Assembly: GCA_036491755.1 (NCBI GenBank)
Contig: DASXBJ010000106.1
Location: forward strand, 4,547 to 68,546
DNA: 64,000 nt
Source: DASXBJ01 sp036491755
GTDB lineage: Bacteria; Chloroflexota; Dormibacteria; Dormibacterales; Dormibacteraceae
Direction of reading: 5' to 3'
A program made the position numbers and the translations under genes. Under the pieces are notes generated by a model that did no database searches, was not told the origin of the DNA, and saw only the letters and a list, made by a program, of their open reading frames with translations. Shown here piece after piece: positions 1 to 9,447 of this stretch (positions are counted from its first letter, which is position 1; every line of letters starts with the position of its first letter).

Positions 1-1599
1 ACAGGCAAGACCGCAGCCTACGGGCTGCCGATCGTGGAGCGACTCGATGAGTCGCGGCTGGTGCCCCAAGCCCTCGTCCTTGTACCGACGCGGGAGCTCG
101 CGATGCAGGTGGCCGAGGCGCTGCACGGCATGGGCCAGCACAGGCAGATGGTCACGCTGCCGATCTACGGCGGCCAGCCTTACGACCGGCAATTTCGCGC
201 TTTGAAGCGGGGTGTCCAGGTGGTGGTGGCGACGCCAGGCCGCCTGATCGATCACCTGGAGCGCAAGACCCTGGATCTGCGGACGATCGGCACCGTCGTC
301 CTTGATGAGGCGGACGAGATGCTGAACATGGGCTTCGTCGAGGACATCGAGAAGATCCTTTTGGCCGTGCCCAGGGAGCACCAGACGGCGCTGTTCTCAG
401 CCACCCTCCCGGCACGCATCCTCAAGCTGGCCGGCCAATACCTGAAGAACCCGCAGAGGGTCAGCGTCGCCGCGCGAGAAGCCGTCGCGCCGCGAGTCCG
501 GCAGGTCTACTACGAGGTTCCGTGGCGCGACAAGGCGGACGCACTGGCACGAGTGCTCGACTACGAAAAGCCCGACTCGGCGATCGTCTTCGTCAGAACC
601 AAGCGTGACGCCGATGTGGTGGCCGAGCAGCTCAATGCCGCGGGCTACATTGCGCAGGCCATCCACGGCGACATCAACCAGGCGCAGCGCGAAAGGGTCC
701 TCGAACGCTTTCGCGGCGGCCACACGCAGCTGTTGGTCGGTACGGATGTGGCTGCAAGAGGTCTCGACATCCCCGACGTCACCCACATCATCAATTACGA
801 CCTCCCGACGGACGCCGAGTCGTACGTGCACCGCATCGGTCGCACAGGTCGCGCGGGGCAGTCGGGCGAGGCGCTGACGCTGGTCACACCCGGAGAGCGG
901 CGTCAGCTGAGCTTGATCGAGCACGGCATCCACCGCAAGATCCAACCTCTGCGCCTGCCGACGGACGCCCAGATCGCCGAGCGCCGGCGGACCGCATTCC
1001 GCGATGAGGTATTGAAGATTCTTGATGCAGGCGAGCTCGACCCGTTCATCGAGATGGTCACCGACCTCGCCTCTTCCCGAGACATCGCCGAGGTAGCAGC
1101 CGCGGCGTTGAAGATGGCCGCTCATAAGGTGCAGCCTCCCACCCGGCATCGGGCCGCACCGGCGTCGACGCCGGTGGCGCCTCGCTTAAGCGGGCCACCG
1201 TCGCCGTCCAGGCGGCGTGATGCCAAAGCCGAGCCCAGGCGTGTGGACTCCGAGATGACGCGCCTTTTCTTGCGAGTCGGCAAGAAGCACGGCGTGCGCC
1301 CCGCCGACGTGGTCGGTGCGATCGCCAACGAGGCGGGGCTCAGCGGCGACGACATCGGCGATATCGACCTGTATGACACGTTCGCATTCGTCGAGGTACC
1401 GGCCGCCAGCGCACTGGCGGTCGAGGCGGCTCTGAACAAGACGCAGATTCGCGGCCGTCCGCCACGGGCGAGCATTGCGGTGCCCAGGGACGGCGCGGAT
1501 GGAAAGAACGGTCATCGCGGGCGGCCGTTGGGCGATGCCAAGCGCCCGGATCGGCCCCATCGACGGCTCGACAGGCCCGCGAGGTCCAGCGGCCGTTAG
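1..1599 (+). CDS. deaD: DEAD-box ATP-dependent RNA helicase with DbpA-type RNA-binding domain (5' end cut off)
   Basis: The reading frame is open from base 1 and begins inside helicase motif I (TGKT), so the true start lies upstream. Visible motifs in order are PTRELA, the GG motif, TPGR, DEAD (VLDEADEM), SAT, and in the second RecA lobe ARGLDIP and HRIGRTGRAG. After a basic linker the last ~75 residues form a DbpA-like RNA-binding fold (TRLFLRVGKKHG ... GRPPRASIAV), the arrangement of DeaD/CsdA, which unwinds structured RNA in ribosome assembly and cold growth. The tail is rich in Arg, Gly and Pro. The family assignment is secure; the precise orthologue is inferred. The next gene is convergent and a strong stem-loop separates them. 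Confidence 0.93.
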   Translation, partial: TGKTAAYGLPIVERLDESRLVPQALVLVPTRELAMQVAEALHGMGQHRQMVTLPIYGGQPYDRQFRALKRGVQVVVATPGRLIDHLERKTLDLRTIGTVVLDEADEMLNMGFVEDIEKILLAVPREHQTALFSATLPARILKLAGQYLKNPQRVSVAAREAVAPRVRQVYYEVPWRDKADALARVLDYEKPDSAIVFVRTKRDADVVAEQLNAAGYIAQAIHGDINQAQRERVLERFRGGHTQLLVGTDVAARGLDIPDVTHIINYDLPTDAESYVHRIGRTGRAGQSGEALTLVTPGERRQLSLIEHGIHRKIQPLRLPTDAQIAERRRTAFRDEVLKILDAGELDPFIEMVTDLASSRDIAEVAAAALKMAAHKVQPPTRHRAAPASTPVAPRLSGPPSPSRRRDAKAEPRRVDSEMTRLFLRVGKKHGVRPADVVGAIANEAGLSGDDIGDIDLYDTFAFVEVPAASALAVEAALNKTQIRGRPPRASIAVPRDGADGKNGHRGRPLGDAKRPDRPHRRLDRPARSSGR

Positions 1600-1604
1600 C
1601 GATT

Positions 1605-1632
1605 GGCGGCCCGGGTCACGCCCCGGGCCGCC
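1605..1632. terminator. GC-rich stem-loop between convergent genes
   Basis: A perfect 11-bp inverted repeat (GGCGGCCCGGG / CCCGGGCCGCC) with a 6-nt loop starts 5 bases after the helicase stop, and the convergent gene ends at 1642. It is flanked by a direct AGCGATTG repeat. There is no T-tract on either strand, so it is either a bidirectional terminator of the GC-rich type or an mRNA 3'-end stabiliser. Confidence 0.5.
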
Positions 1633-1641
1633 AGCGATTGC

Positions 1642-2748
1642 CTAGTCGCCGGAGTTCTGAGAGTCCCCGGTGGTCTGAATCGTTGGGACGAACACCATCC
1701 CGGTGGTCTTGGTGAAGCCGATGGCGAGCGGGGTGATCAGCCCGGTCGTCGGGTTCACGGTTCCAACGAAGTTGGTGACACCCGAGTCATTCGGCGCTTG
1801 GGTGTAGATGGAACCGGCCGCGAATGCCGTGTCCTTGGAGATCCAGTATGTCGTTCCGCCGGCGTCGACCACGAGCAGCCTGCCCATGCCGGACGGGTAG
1901 ACGGTGTCGTCGGGCTGCGTGCCGACGGTCAGGGCGGCGACCGGGGTGTTGGTGGTCCCAGGGTTGCTGATCGTGACGAGCAGCGAGTCGCCCTGGGAAA
2001 CGAGAACCAGGTTGCCCTTGCCGTCCGTCGACAGCGAGTCGGGGTCGGACAGGTTCAGGGTGGTCGCGGCGCCAGTGTTCGTGTTCGTCGCCGCCGCGTT
2101 GCCCTTCAGCACCGATGTGAGGGTGATCGTGTGGTCGGGGTTGAGGGTGATCTGGTCGACGGCGTCGTTGGTGTTGACACCACTCGCGTCAAGGTTCACG
2201 GGGTTGGACGCGGCCACGAATGCCTTGCCGCCAAGGAAGTAGAGGTCATCGTAGCCACCCCCGTGCGGGGCCGGCGGGAACGTGTAGCTCGTGACAGCGT
2301 CGGTCTTGGTGTTGATGGTCGCGAACTGCGCGTTGCCATCCTCGTTCGAGGTGGTCCAGATCACATGGTCGGCGGGATTCACGCGCATCCCGTCGCTGTG
2401 GCCCGGAACCTGCCAGCTCTTCAGCCAGTCTCCTTCCATGTTGTATTCGACGACTGTGCTGAATTGCCCGGCTCCGCCTGTTTTCGACGTCACGTTCTGG
2501 TAGTCGATGAACACGTGTGCGCCGTCTACCACGGCGCTGTCAGGATTCGACACCTTCTGCGCTGCGGTGGCAGTCGTGAACACCGATACGTGGTAGCCGG
2601 GAACGGCGACCACGGCGAGCCGGCCGTCGAACGAATCGGCGGGATGGAAGCCGATGGCGCCGCGGGCGTTGAATAACACGGCAAGAGCCATCAGCGCGGC
2701 CAGTCCGGCGATTGCGATGCCGGTGCGGACGGTTACCGATCTGATCAA
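1642..2748 (-). CDS. Secreted or membrane-anchored beta-propeller-like protein of unknown function
   Basis: 368 residues. A short basic N-terminus and one hydrophobic segment (about residues 9-27) form a signal peptide or anchor. The rest is rich in G, T, N, D and V with repeated units such as NPADHVIWTT, INTKTDAVTSYTF and VNPTTGLITPL, which is the look of propeller blades (NHL/SMP-30 style). No catalytic motif is recognised. The TTG start is chosen because a strong AGGAGG Shine-Dalgarno lies 8-9 bases upstream. It appears monocistronic. An extracytoplasmic binding or sensing role is inference only. Confidence 0.75.
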   Translation of the reverse strand: MIRSVTVRTGIAIAGLAALMALAVLFNARGAIGFHPADSFDGRLAVVAVPGYHVSVFTTATAAQKVSNPDSAVVDGAHVFIDYQNVTSKTGGAGQFSTVVEYNMEGDWLKSWQVPGHSDGMRVNPADHVIWTTSNEDGNAQFATINTKTDAVTSYTFPPAPHGGGYDDLYFLGGKAFVAASNPVNLDASGVNTNDAVDQITLNPDHTITLTSVLKGNAAATNTNTGAATTLNLSDPDSLSTDGKGNLVLVSQGDSLLVTISNPGTTNTPVAALTVGTQPDDTVYPSGMGRLLVVDAGGTTYWISKDTAFAAGSIYTQAPNDSGVTNFVGTVNPTTGLITPLAIGFTKTTGMVFVPTIQTTGDSQNSGD

Positions 2749-2886
2749 GGCGAAGACCTCCTCCTGTACCCGAGCCTGAAAAGAATCAAGTTAGATCGCG
2801 ATGGTTAAGGGCCGATGCAGGCCAGGCGAACGAACGGTTACGCGGCCCGCGATGCCATTCAGCGCGGCCAGACGCCATAGAGGTCG

Positions 2887-4794
2887 TTGGATAATCTCGA
2901 AAGCCGGATGACCCTTCCCAAGCTGTTGCGTGTTGAAGGCCGCTCCGTGCAGGGCGAAGCGCATCCGGCTCTGGCGGACCCGCACGGTGAAGGCTGGCAG
3001 GACTGGAAACCACCATCCGAAGGCTGGATTCCGGCCCATCAGTCGAGCCGATCCGAGACCGATGGAACGCTGTTGATAGTGGTGGAATCGACGAATCCGG
3101 ACGCGTGCGTGCGTGCGACGTTCGAGCGGTCGCATGCAGAACGCTTCTGGGGCTTCGGCGAGCGGTCGAACAAGACGGAGCACTCGGGCTCGCTTGTCGA
3201 GCACTGGGTGGGCGAAGGCCCGTACCAGTTGGAGGAATATCCGCTCATCGAGGCCATCACTCCTCGGTGGGCAATCCGGCGGCGACGGGACGCCACATAT
3301 TTCCCAATCCCCTGGCTGCTCTCGTCACGCGGTTACGGAGTGCTCACCGAGTCGAACGAGTGGAGCTGTCATGACCTGGCGGGCGAGGCGACGTGGTCAG
3401 TGATCGTCTGGGCCGGCCGTCTCGTGTTGCGACTGTTTGACACCGCCACCCCGGCCGGTGCCCTGGCCCGCTTCACGCACCTGACGGGCCGCCAGCCGAT
3501 GCCGGCCGCGGCCTGGTTTCTCGGCCCATGGATCCACACTGGACAGGCGGACCTCGTACCGCTCGAGACCGAGCAAGCAATCCTCGAGTCGTTGCACGAG
3601 CACGGCGCGCCCGTGGCCGCTGTCGAGACCCATATGAGAAGGCTCCCCGGGGGCGCCCACATCGGTCGGCGTAACGCTGAGCGGGCCCGGACCGCTGAGT
3701 TTCACCGGCGGGGACTTCACTCGATGACCTACCTGAGCCCGACTGTGAGCCGCGACTTCTCGAGCGTCTTCGACGCGGCGGCGAGCGCCGGCGCGTTCGA
3801 GAAACATCCGGACGGCACGCCGTGGACATTTGACGCATACATCGGCGGGCGAGAGCCGCCGGTGACAGTGCAAGCCCAGCTCGACTTCACCAGCGGGGCC
3901 GCGGTGGACATTTACCGCCGCCTGATCGATGAGGCGATCGCAGACGGACACGACGGCTGGATGGAGGACTTTGGGGAATACTCGCCGCTGCTGGCCGAGC
4001 ACAACCTGTACCCGCTGCGCTATCACCGCGCCGCATCGGACATCGCCACGACACTCGGCCAGTCGCCGGCCAGGATGGTCCGGTCGGGCTGGACCGGCAG
4101 CGCCCGCTATTCTCCCCTGGTTTGGGGTGGCGATCCAACCACATGCTGGGGTTTCGACGGGCTCCGCTCGGCGGTGATCGAAGGCCTGACCATGGGTCTC
4201 TCGGGCGTCGCGTTCTGGGGATCGGACATCGGCGGCTTCTTCAGCCTCGGCGCAGAGCGCCTCACCCCCGAGCTGCTGATCCGCTGGATCCAGCTCGGCG
4301 CCCTGTCGCCGCTCATGCGGACGAAAGCCGGCGGAGTGGCGATCGGACCTGCGACGCGCCCACAGATCTGGGATCCGGAGATCCTGCCGCACTGGCGCCG
4401 GTGGGCGGCATTTCACAATAGCCTGATCCCCTATCTGCTGGAGGCGGCGGGCGAATACTCCCGCACCGGGATGCCGCTCATGCGCCACCACGTTCTCACC
4501 GATCCGGCCGACTTCGAGCTGGCCTCGCTCGACGACCAGTACCTGCTCGGCGCCGACATCCTCGTCGCGCCCGTGCTCGTCGAAGGCCAGCGCGAGCGCT
4601 CCATCCGCCTGCCCGCGGGACGGTGGATCGACCTGTGGCGCTCGGTCGATGTGGCAGCCGATGGCTCGATGTCGCTGCGCTCGGCGAATGTGCTCGAGGG
4701 CGGACGCGCGCACCTGCTGCCGGCGCCGCTGGAGGAGATTCCCCTGCTGATGCGCGAGGGAGCCCGGATTGCCGGCCTGGATTTCCTGTTTTGA
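2887..4794 (+). CDS. Glycoside hydrolase family 31 (alpha-glucosidase-like)
   Basis: 635 residues from TTG 2887; an in-frame ATG at 2908 is an equally possible start. GH31 enzymes hydrolyse alpha-linked glucosides or xylosides with retention. The N-terminal beta domain carries the family signature ERFWGFGERSNK. The TIM barrel contains GWMEDFGEYSP, whose Asp (about residue 361) is the expected nucleophile, and RSGWTGSARYSP...WGGDPTT, whose Asp (about 416) is the expected acid/base, followed by GSDIGGFF. The C-terminal part (LGADILVAPVL, ERSIRLPAG) is the usual beta-sandwich. The DFGEY pattern resembles the YihQ branch, but I cannot locate sulfoquinovose-specific residues. No signal peptide, so cytoplasmic. 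Confidence 0.9.
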   Translation: MDNLESRMTLPKLLRVEGRSVQGEAHPALADPHGEGWQDWKPPSEGWIPAHQSSRSETDGTLLIVVESTNPDACVRATFERSHAERFWGFGERSNKTEHSGSLVEHWVGEGPYQLEEYPLIEAITPRWAIRRRRDATYFPIPWLLSSRGYGVLTESNEWSCHDLAGEATWSVIVWAGRLVLRLFDTATPAGALARFTHLTGRQPMPAAAWFLGPWIHTGQADLVPLETEQAILESLHEHGAPVAAVETHMRRLPGGAHIGRRNAERARTAEFHRRGLHSMTYLSPTVSRDFSSVFDAAASAGAFEKHPDGTPWTFDAYIGGREPPVTVQAQLDFTSGAAVDIYRRLIDEAIADGHDGWMEDFGEYSPLLAEHNLYPLRYHRAASDIATTLGQSPARMVRSGWTGSARYSPLVWGGDPTTCWGFDGLRSAVIEGLTMGLSGVAFWGSDIGGFFSLGAERLTPELLIRWIQLGALSPLMRTKAGGVAIGPATRPQIWDPEILPHWRRWAAFHNSLIPYLLEAAGEYSRTGMPLMRHHVLTDPADFELASLDDQYLLGADILVAPVLVEGQRERSIRLPAGRWIDLWRSVDVAADGSMSLRSANVLEGGRAHLLPAPLEEIPLLMREGARIAGLDFLF

Positions 4795-4875
4795 GCTTTA
4801 ACGCAACTCCCTACCAGCGCTAGCGCACTTATTTCTTGTAGTTAACCCACGATGCGTAAGCATTGAGGCGCAAGA

Positions 4876-5613
4876 GTGCAGCGACCTACAAGACCCAGCA
4901 CCAGCGCCCGGGCTTCGATCGCTGTGGCCGACGTGCACATCCACACCAACCACAGCGACGGAGAGGATTCTCCTGCCGGCGTTGTCGACCACGCCGTGCG
5001 TCGGGGGCTCCAGCTCATCGCCATCACGGACCACGACCGAATCGCCGGCGCGCTCGCGGCTGCCGAGCATGCTCGCCGCCACCACGAAATCGAAGTCATC
5101 GTCGGCGAGGAGGTGTCCACTCGCGACGGTCATGTGATCGCCCTGTTCCTCACCCGATGCATCTCGCCCGGCATGAGCGCTGTGGCGACAGTCGCCGCGA
5201 TTCACAGGCAGGGCGGCCTGGCGGTGGCCGCCCATCCGTACTGGCGAGCCGGGCGTAGCGCCAACGGTAAATTTCCTCACGGGGTCGGCGACATCATTGC
5301 CCGCGCCGATTTCGATGCGGTCGAGGTGATGAATGGCGGCTTCACGCCCAGCATGGTCTACGCGAATGTGCTGGCGGGCTGGGCGAACCGCCACGTCAAG
5401 CTGGCGGAGGTCGGCGGCTCCGACGCGCACGTGAAGCAAGCCGTCGGCTGCGTTGTCACGGAGTTCGAGGGCTCGAGCGCCGCCGACTTCCGAAATGCGG
5501 TCGTCACGGGCAACACGCGCGCTCGGCTGCGACGGCCGAGCGCGGTCGCAATCGGCCGTTACGTCGCGTGGGGACTCACTCCACGCTCCACTCCGATGGC
5601 GGAGACCGCTTGA
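4876..5613 (+). CDS. PHP-domain metal-dependent phosphoesterase
   Basis: 245 residues, GTG start. All PHP metal-ligand motifs are present: HIHTNHSDG near the N-terminus, ITDHD, the Glu of GEEVST, AAHPYW and GGSDAH. The fold hydrolyses phosphoesters (for example the Trp-operon-linked TrpH/YciV nucleases). The C-terminal ~30 residues are basic. Its TGA overlaps the ATG of the following glycosyltransferase (TGATG), so the two are probably translated together. The substrate cannot be told; the neighbour suggests glycolipid or polyprenyl-phosphate work, which is inference. Confidence 0.85.
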   Translation: MQRPTRPSTSARASIAVADVHIHTNHSDGEDSPAGVVDHAVRRGLQLIAITDHDRIAGALAAAEHARRHHEIEVIVGEEVSTRDGHVIALFLTRCISPGMSAVATVAAIHRQGGLAVAAHPYWRAGRSANGKFPHGVGDIIARADFDAVEVMNGGFTPSMVYANVLAGWANRHVKLAEVGGSDAHVKQAVGCVVTEFEGSSAADFRNAVVTGNTRARLRRPSAVAIGRYVAWGLTPRSTPMAETA

Positions 5614-6746
5614 TGCGCATTGCGATCTTCACCGAGACGTTCGTGCCGGCGGTGAACGGGATCGTGACCCGTCTCGGACACACGGTGAGCCGGCTGACCG
5701 CACGTGGAGACCAGGTGATGCTGGTGGTTCCGGACGGCGGCGTTCGCGAATTTCGCCAGGCGCAGGTCGTGAGCGTGCCGGTCATCCCGCTGCCGATGTA
5801 TCCCGATGTCGGCATCGCGCTGCCGCATCCAGACGTCTGGCGAAAGGTCGAGGCTTTCTCGCCGGACGTCATCCACGCAGTGAATCCTGTGGTGCTGGGC
5901 GCGAGCGGAATTCAGATCGCACGTTCCAACGGCATCCCACTGGTCGCGTCGTATCACACTCATCTGCCGCGATACCTCGGTCACTACGCGATGGGTTTCC
6001 TGGAGTCGATCGCGTGGGACTGGCTCCGCACGCTGCACAACCAGGCCGCAATCAACCTTTGCACTTCCAGCCCGATCGCCGACGAGCTGATGGCCAAGGG
6101 ATTCGAGCGGGTGCGCGTCGCCTGGCGCGGCGGCGTCGATTTGAACCTGTTCAATCCAAGCCGGATGTCGCGCGAGATGCGCATGCGACTGGGTGGCGAT
6201 ACAGACGACGCGATCCTTTTGTACGTGGGACGCCTGAGCGCCGAAAAGGGGCTCGAGCGACTCCGAGCGTGCCTGGAGGCAAATCCCGGTGTGCGGCTCG
6301 CGATGGTAGGCGATGGACCCCACCGACCGGCGCTCGAGCGTCACTTCGCGGGGACCAGGGTTCGGTTCCTGGGCCGCCTGCAGGGCGAATCGCTGGCCGC
6401 CGCCTACGCCTCCGCGGATGTCTTCGTTTTCCCCTCCGAGACCGACACCTTCGGACTGGTCCTGCTCGAAGCGCTGGCGTCGGGGTGCCCGGTCGTAGCT
6501 GCGCGCGCGGGCGGTGTCTCCGACATCGTGCGCGACGGCCAGGACGGAATCCTGTTCGACCCCTCGGACATCCATGCGCTGCCCGAGGCAGCGGCTAGAT
6601 TGGCGCGGCCCTCCGCCCAACGCCAGCTGATGCGCTGGTCAGGGCGTATGCGCGCCGAGGGCTGGAGCTGGGATTCTGCGGTTGACGATCTCCGAGCGAA
6701 CTATCGGGAAGCGATCCTGAAACGCCACGGTAAACTCGCGGCGTAG
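5613..6746 (+). CDS. GT4-family glycosyltransferase (MgtA/PimB-like)
   Basis: 377 residues from ATG 5613, chosen because it overlaps the upstream stop; an upstream GTG at 5568 is possible but would lie deep in the previous gene. GT-B fold with N-terminal FTETFVPAVNGI and TRLGHTVSRL, as in GDP-mannose-dependent and diacylglycerol glycosyltransferases. The nucleotide-sugar site shows LYVGRLSAEKGLE, and the EX7E motif is FPSETDTFGLVLLEAL. The likely job is adding a hexose to a membrane lipid or a lipid-linked mannoside. Sugar donor unproven. Its stop TAG overlaps the GTG of the next gene by one base. Confidence 0.87.
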   Translation: MRIAIFTETFVPAVNGIVTRLGHTVSRLTARGDQVMLVVPDGGVREFRQAQVVSVPVIPLPMYPDVGIALPHPDVWRKVEAFSPDVIHAVNPVVLGASGIQIARSNGIPLVASYHTHLPRYLGHYAMGFLESIAWDWLRTLHNQAAINLCTSSPIADELMAKGFERVRVAWRGGVDLNLFNPSRMSREMRMRLGGDTDDAILLYVGRLSAEKGLERLRACLEANPGVRLAMVGDGPHRPALERHFAGTRVRFLGRLQGESLAAAYASADVFVFPSETDTFGLVLLEALASGCPVVAARAGGVSDIVRDGQDGILFDPSDIHALPEAAARLARPSAQRQLMRWSGRMRAEGWSWDSAVDDLRANYREAILKRHGKLAA

Positions 6747-7630
6747 TGCCGCAGGCGCCTGCCAATGGCATCACGATCGAATACGAGCGGATGGGGAAGC
6801 GGACCGATCCGCCTGTCCTGCTCATCATGGGCCTCGGCGCGCAGCTCATCAGCTGGGACGACGCGTTCTGCAAGCGGCTCGCCGGGGCTGGTTTTCAGGT
6901 GGTGCGTTACGACAACCGCGACTCCGGGCTTTCGACGCACCTGGATGAGCTGGGCGCACCCGACCTCCTCGCAGCGCTCGCCCGCACAGAGGCGCCCCCA
7001 TATGACCTCGAAGCGCTGGCGGATGATGCCGCCGCGTTGCTGCGATTCCTGAACCTGCCGGCGACCCATATCGTCGGTATCTCGATGGGCGGCATGGTCG
7101 CGCAGCTCGTCGCGATCCGGCATCCGCGTCGGGTCCTGAGCCTGACGACGATGATGTCGGACACAGGCGGTGAGAGCAGGGAGCTGGCGGAACCCGAGGT
7201 CTTTGCCGAGCTGCTCGCGGCGCCGCTGGCAGACGAGCTGGAGGGCGCGATCGAGCAGTCGGTTCGTTTGCATCGGCTCCTCAGCGGCGGCGGCGAGTTT
7301 GACGAGGCAGCGGCGAGGCGGCGAGCCGGGCGGCAGATCAGGCGCTGTTACTACCCCATGGGAGTGCTGAGGCAGGCTGCCGCGGTGCTGGCTGCACGTG
7401 ATCGGACCGCTCAGCTCGCCGCGCTCAGGGTGCCCACCCTTGTGATTCACGGCACCCGAGATCCGTTGGTCCCGTTCGAAAACGGAGTGAGGGTGCATCG
7501 GGCCATACCACGCTCGAAAATGCTCACCCTGGATGGAGTGGGACACGACCTGCCTGAGGCGGCCGCCGAGCGTGCGCTTGACGCGCTGGTCGGGCACCTG
7601 ACCGGCGCCGGTGGCCGCCGAAAACAGTGA
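6746..7630 (+). CDS. Alpha/beta-fold hydrolase
   Basis: 294 residues, GTG start overlapping the preceding stop (TAGTG). The catalytic triad is visible: nucleophile Ser in GISMGG (about residue 115), Asp in HGTRDPLVP and His in GVGHDLP. The oxyanion region is LIMGLGAQ, and YDNRDSGLS is typical of the branch containing aclacinomycin methylesterase-like and epoxide hydrolase-like enzymes. It may also have its own start of transcription, since TAAACT lies 9 bases before the GTG. Substrate unknown. It converges on the Crp/Fnr gene across ~120 bases in which I see no clear terminator. Confidence 0.85.
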   Translation: MPQAPANGITIEYERMGKRTDPPVLLIMGLGAQLISWDDAFCKRLAGAGFQVVRYDNRDSGLSTHLDELGAPDLLAALARTEAPPYDLEALADDAAALLRFLNLPATHIVGISMGGMVAQLVAIRHPRRVLSLTTMMSDTGGESRELAEPEVFAELLAAPLADELEGAIEQSVRLHRLLSGGGEFDEAAARRRAGRQIRRCYYPMGVLRQAAAVLAARDRTAQLAALRVPTLVIHGTRDPLVPFENGVRVHRAIPRSKMLTLDGVGHDLPEAAAERALDALVGHLTGAGGRRKQ

Positions 7631-7752
7631 CCCCAGGGGCTCGGTCACTCTTGAAAAAGCGTTCCCTTGCGGGATGCTCCTCCAATCGTTTCCGGGTCCC
7701 CGGGGCCAAAACGAACACTAGCGGCCGCCCGAGCGGCGCGCAATGACGAAAA

Positions 7753-8505
7753 TCAGTTCGGAAGCTGGCGGCGGTTTGTAGCCTGCGGCTGCGTGGCTCC
7801 CCGCATTCGGAGACCCATTGAGGCGGTGCTCACCTCGGCCGCGAAATCATCCAGCGCGTGCGGATCGACGACCCGGACCTGCCGGCGGCTGGTGGTGATC
7901 CATCCCTTGTCTCGGAGGTCCGCCACCGCCCTGGCGACCACCTCGCGCACAGAGCCGATGCTGTCGGCGAGCTCCTGCTGGGAGGCGGCCATGACCAGGC
8001 GGCCTGATTCGAGCTGACCATTGCAGGCGCGGTCGAGTAGATCGAAGGCCAACCGTTGAACCACGGAACCGAAGGCATGAACCGCAACAGTCCGCACCGT
8101 GTGCGCGTAGCGCGCGGCCAGGTCGCCGGCGATCGCATCGCAAACCGCGATGTCCGTGGCAACCTGCTGCCGCATGTGGTCGATGTCCAGGCGCTCGACC
8201 ACCGAGTCCGCGATCATCTGCACCGACCCTTCGAAGCCGGCATTCATCACCAGCACTCCGCCCATGAGCTCACCGGCGTGCACGTAGCGGACGGTCGTCT
8301 GTCGCCCGTCCGCTGCCGTCAGGAAACCTCGCGCCATTCCTGAGGACAGAATGTCGACACGGTCCGGGTCACCGGGCCTGTAGGCGACGCTGCCCGCCGC
8401 GTATCGGATGACCGATGACCCGATCAAAAGCAATTCGAGCTTGCCTTGCGGAAGCCGGTCGGAGAAAGGCATGCACTCGGGGCGGCCAACGCCTGGCGCT
8501 GCCAT
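7753..8505 (-). CDS. Crp/Fnr-family transcriptional regulator
   Basis: About 250 residues from ATG 8505; an in-frame ATG 42 bases further upstream (8547) would give 264. An N-terminal cyclic-nucleotide-like beta-barrel (IRYAAGSVAYRPGD ... SSGMARGFLT) is followed by a dimer helix and a C-terminal winged helix-turn-helix (SQQELADSIGSVREVV ARAVADLRDKGW). No cysteine cluster for an Fe-S centre is seen, so a Crp-like small-ligand or ligand-free regulator is more likely than an oxygen sensor. The 8505 start is preferred because a TATCGT -10-like element lies exactly 6 bases upstream, which would give a leaderless mRNA. It is divergent from the LuxR-type regulator. Targets unknown. Confidence 0.88.
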   Translation of the reverse strand: MAAPGVGRPECMPFSDRLPQGKLELLLIGSSVIRYAAGSVAYRPGDPDRVDILSSGMARGFLTAADGRQTTVRYVHAGELMGGVLVMNAGFEGSVQMIADSVVERLDIDHMRQQVATDIAVCDAIAGDLAARYAHTVRTVAVHAFGSVVQRLAFDLLDRACNGQLESGRLVMAASQQELADSIGSVREVVARAVADLRDKGWITTSRRQVRVVDPHALDDFAAEVSTASMGLRMRGATQPQATNRRQLPN

Positions 8506-8511
8506 GGCTGG

Positions 8512-8517
8512 ACGATA
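8512..8517 (-). promoter_or_regulatory. -10 element of a leaderless promoter for the Crp/Fnr gene
   Basis: TATCGT reads leftward and is separated from ATG 8505 by six bases, so transcription should begin at the start codon. No good -35 hexamer at 16-18 bases. Confidence 0.45.
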
Positions 8518-8592
8518 GCACGGAGCCGTTTTTTCAACCGCGCACATCCGCCGCGTCAGGTCGGCAGAGGTGTCTGGATCGTGATGTAAGTC

Positions 8593-9387
8593 ATGGTCGA
8601 CGGCAGGTGGCGAAGGCTACCGTCGTATGGAAATGAGATCGAAGCGCCAATCCCCGTTGCGGGGCAGGTGATCGCCGCGAGCGTGAATCGGGACGAAGCC
8701 GGGACAGGCGAATCCATTGCGCGCCGGGTGCACGTGTTGATCGTGCAGGACCACCACTTGCTGGCCTCAGCCATCGCGAGGGTGCTTGAGACACATCAAG
8801 GCCTGGCGGTCTCAGGCACCTCCGCCACGGGCAAGGCCGCCGTCGCGGATACGATCAAGAACCGGCCCGATGTGGTCCTCATGGACTTCCATCTGCCCGA
8901 CATGACCGGACCGGCGGCGGCCCGCCTGATCCAGACCGAGCACGCTGACGCGGCCATCGTTTTTCACAGCGCGGACGAGTCCGAGAACGCGCTCCTCGAC
9001 GCCATCGACGCCGGCGCCATGGCCTACCTCACCAAGAACGCGACCGCGGACCAGATCATCGAGGCAGTCCTGCGCGCGGCGAGGGGCGAGGTCCTGATCC
9101 CGGTGGAGCTGTTCGCTCGCGCGATCGCCCGCCAGCGCTCGGCGCTGGTGCGTCAGCGGGAGCGCGAGCAGCTGCTGGCCGAGTTCACGCCCCGGGAGCT
9201 CGACATCCTGCACCTGCTCGCCGAGGGCTTGGACACCGGCGCGATGGCGGACAGGTTGAGCATCGCCCCCCACACCGTCGAGTGGCACGTCCGCCACGTC
9301 ATCGAAAAGCTGCAGGTCCATTCCAAGCTGCAGGCCGTCATCGTGGCCGCTCGCGCCGGCCTCATCGAGGTGTCTGGTCTGCCGTAG
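8593..9387 (+). CDS. NarL/LuxR-type response regulator
   Basis: 264 residues; the first ~45 precede the receiver domain and may be non-coding if the true start is downstream, for example the GTG at 8671. Receiver domain: HVLIVQDHHLL (the acidic pair is reduced to QD), phospho-acceptor Asp in VLMDFHLPDM (about residue 98), FHSAD, and Lys in YLTKNA. The C-terminal LuxR helix-turn-helix is FTPRELDILHLLAEG ... APHTVEWHVRHVIEKL. No cognate kinase is adjacent, so it is an orphan here. Divergent from the Crp/Fnr gene. Confidence 0.88.
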   Translation: MVDGRWRRLPSYGNEIEAPIPVAGQVIAASVNRDEAGTGESIARRVHVLIVQDHHLLASAIARVLETHQGLAVSGTSATGKAAVADTIKNRPDVVLMDFHLPDMTGPAAARLIQTEHADAAIVFHSADESENALLDAIDAGAMAYLTKNATADQIIEAVLRAARGEVLIPVELFARAIARQRSALVRQREREQLLAEFTPRELDILHLLAEGLDTGAMADRLSIAPHTVEWHVRHVIEKLQVHSKLQAVIVAARAGLIEVSGLP

Positions 9388-9447
9388 CGGAGTCGTTCGC
9401 GAGCCCAGGTCGCTCGCCGTGAGCTGTACGAGACGATCGTCGCTCGA

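Noticed and set aside
1603..2676. Long open frame antisense to the secreted propeller-like gene
   Set aside because: It has the Arg/Gly/Val/Asp composition typical of opposite-strand shadows in GC-rich DNA; the minus-strand frame has a signal peptide and a strong Shine-Dalgarno.
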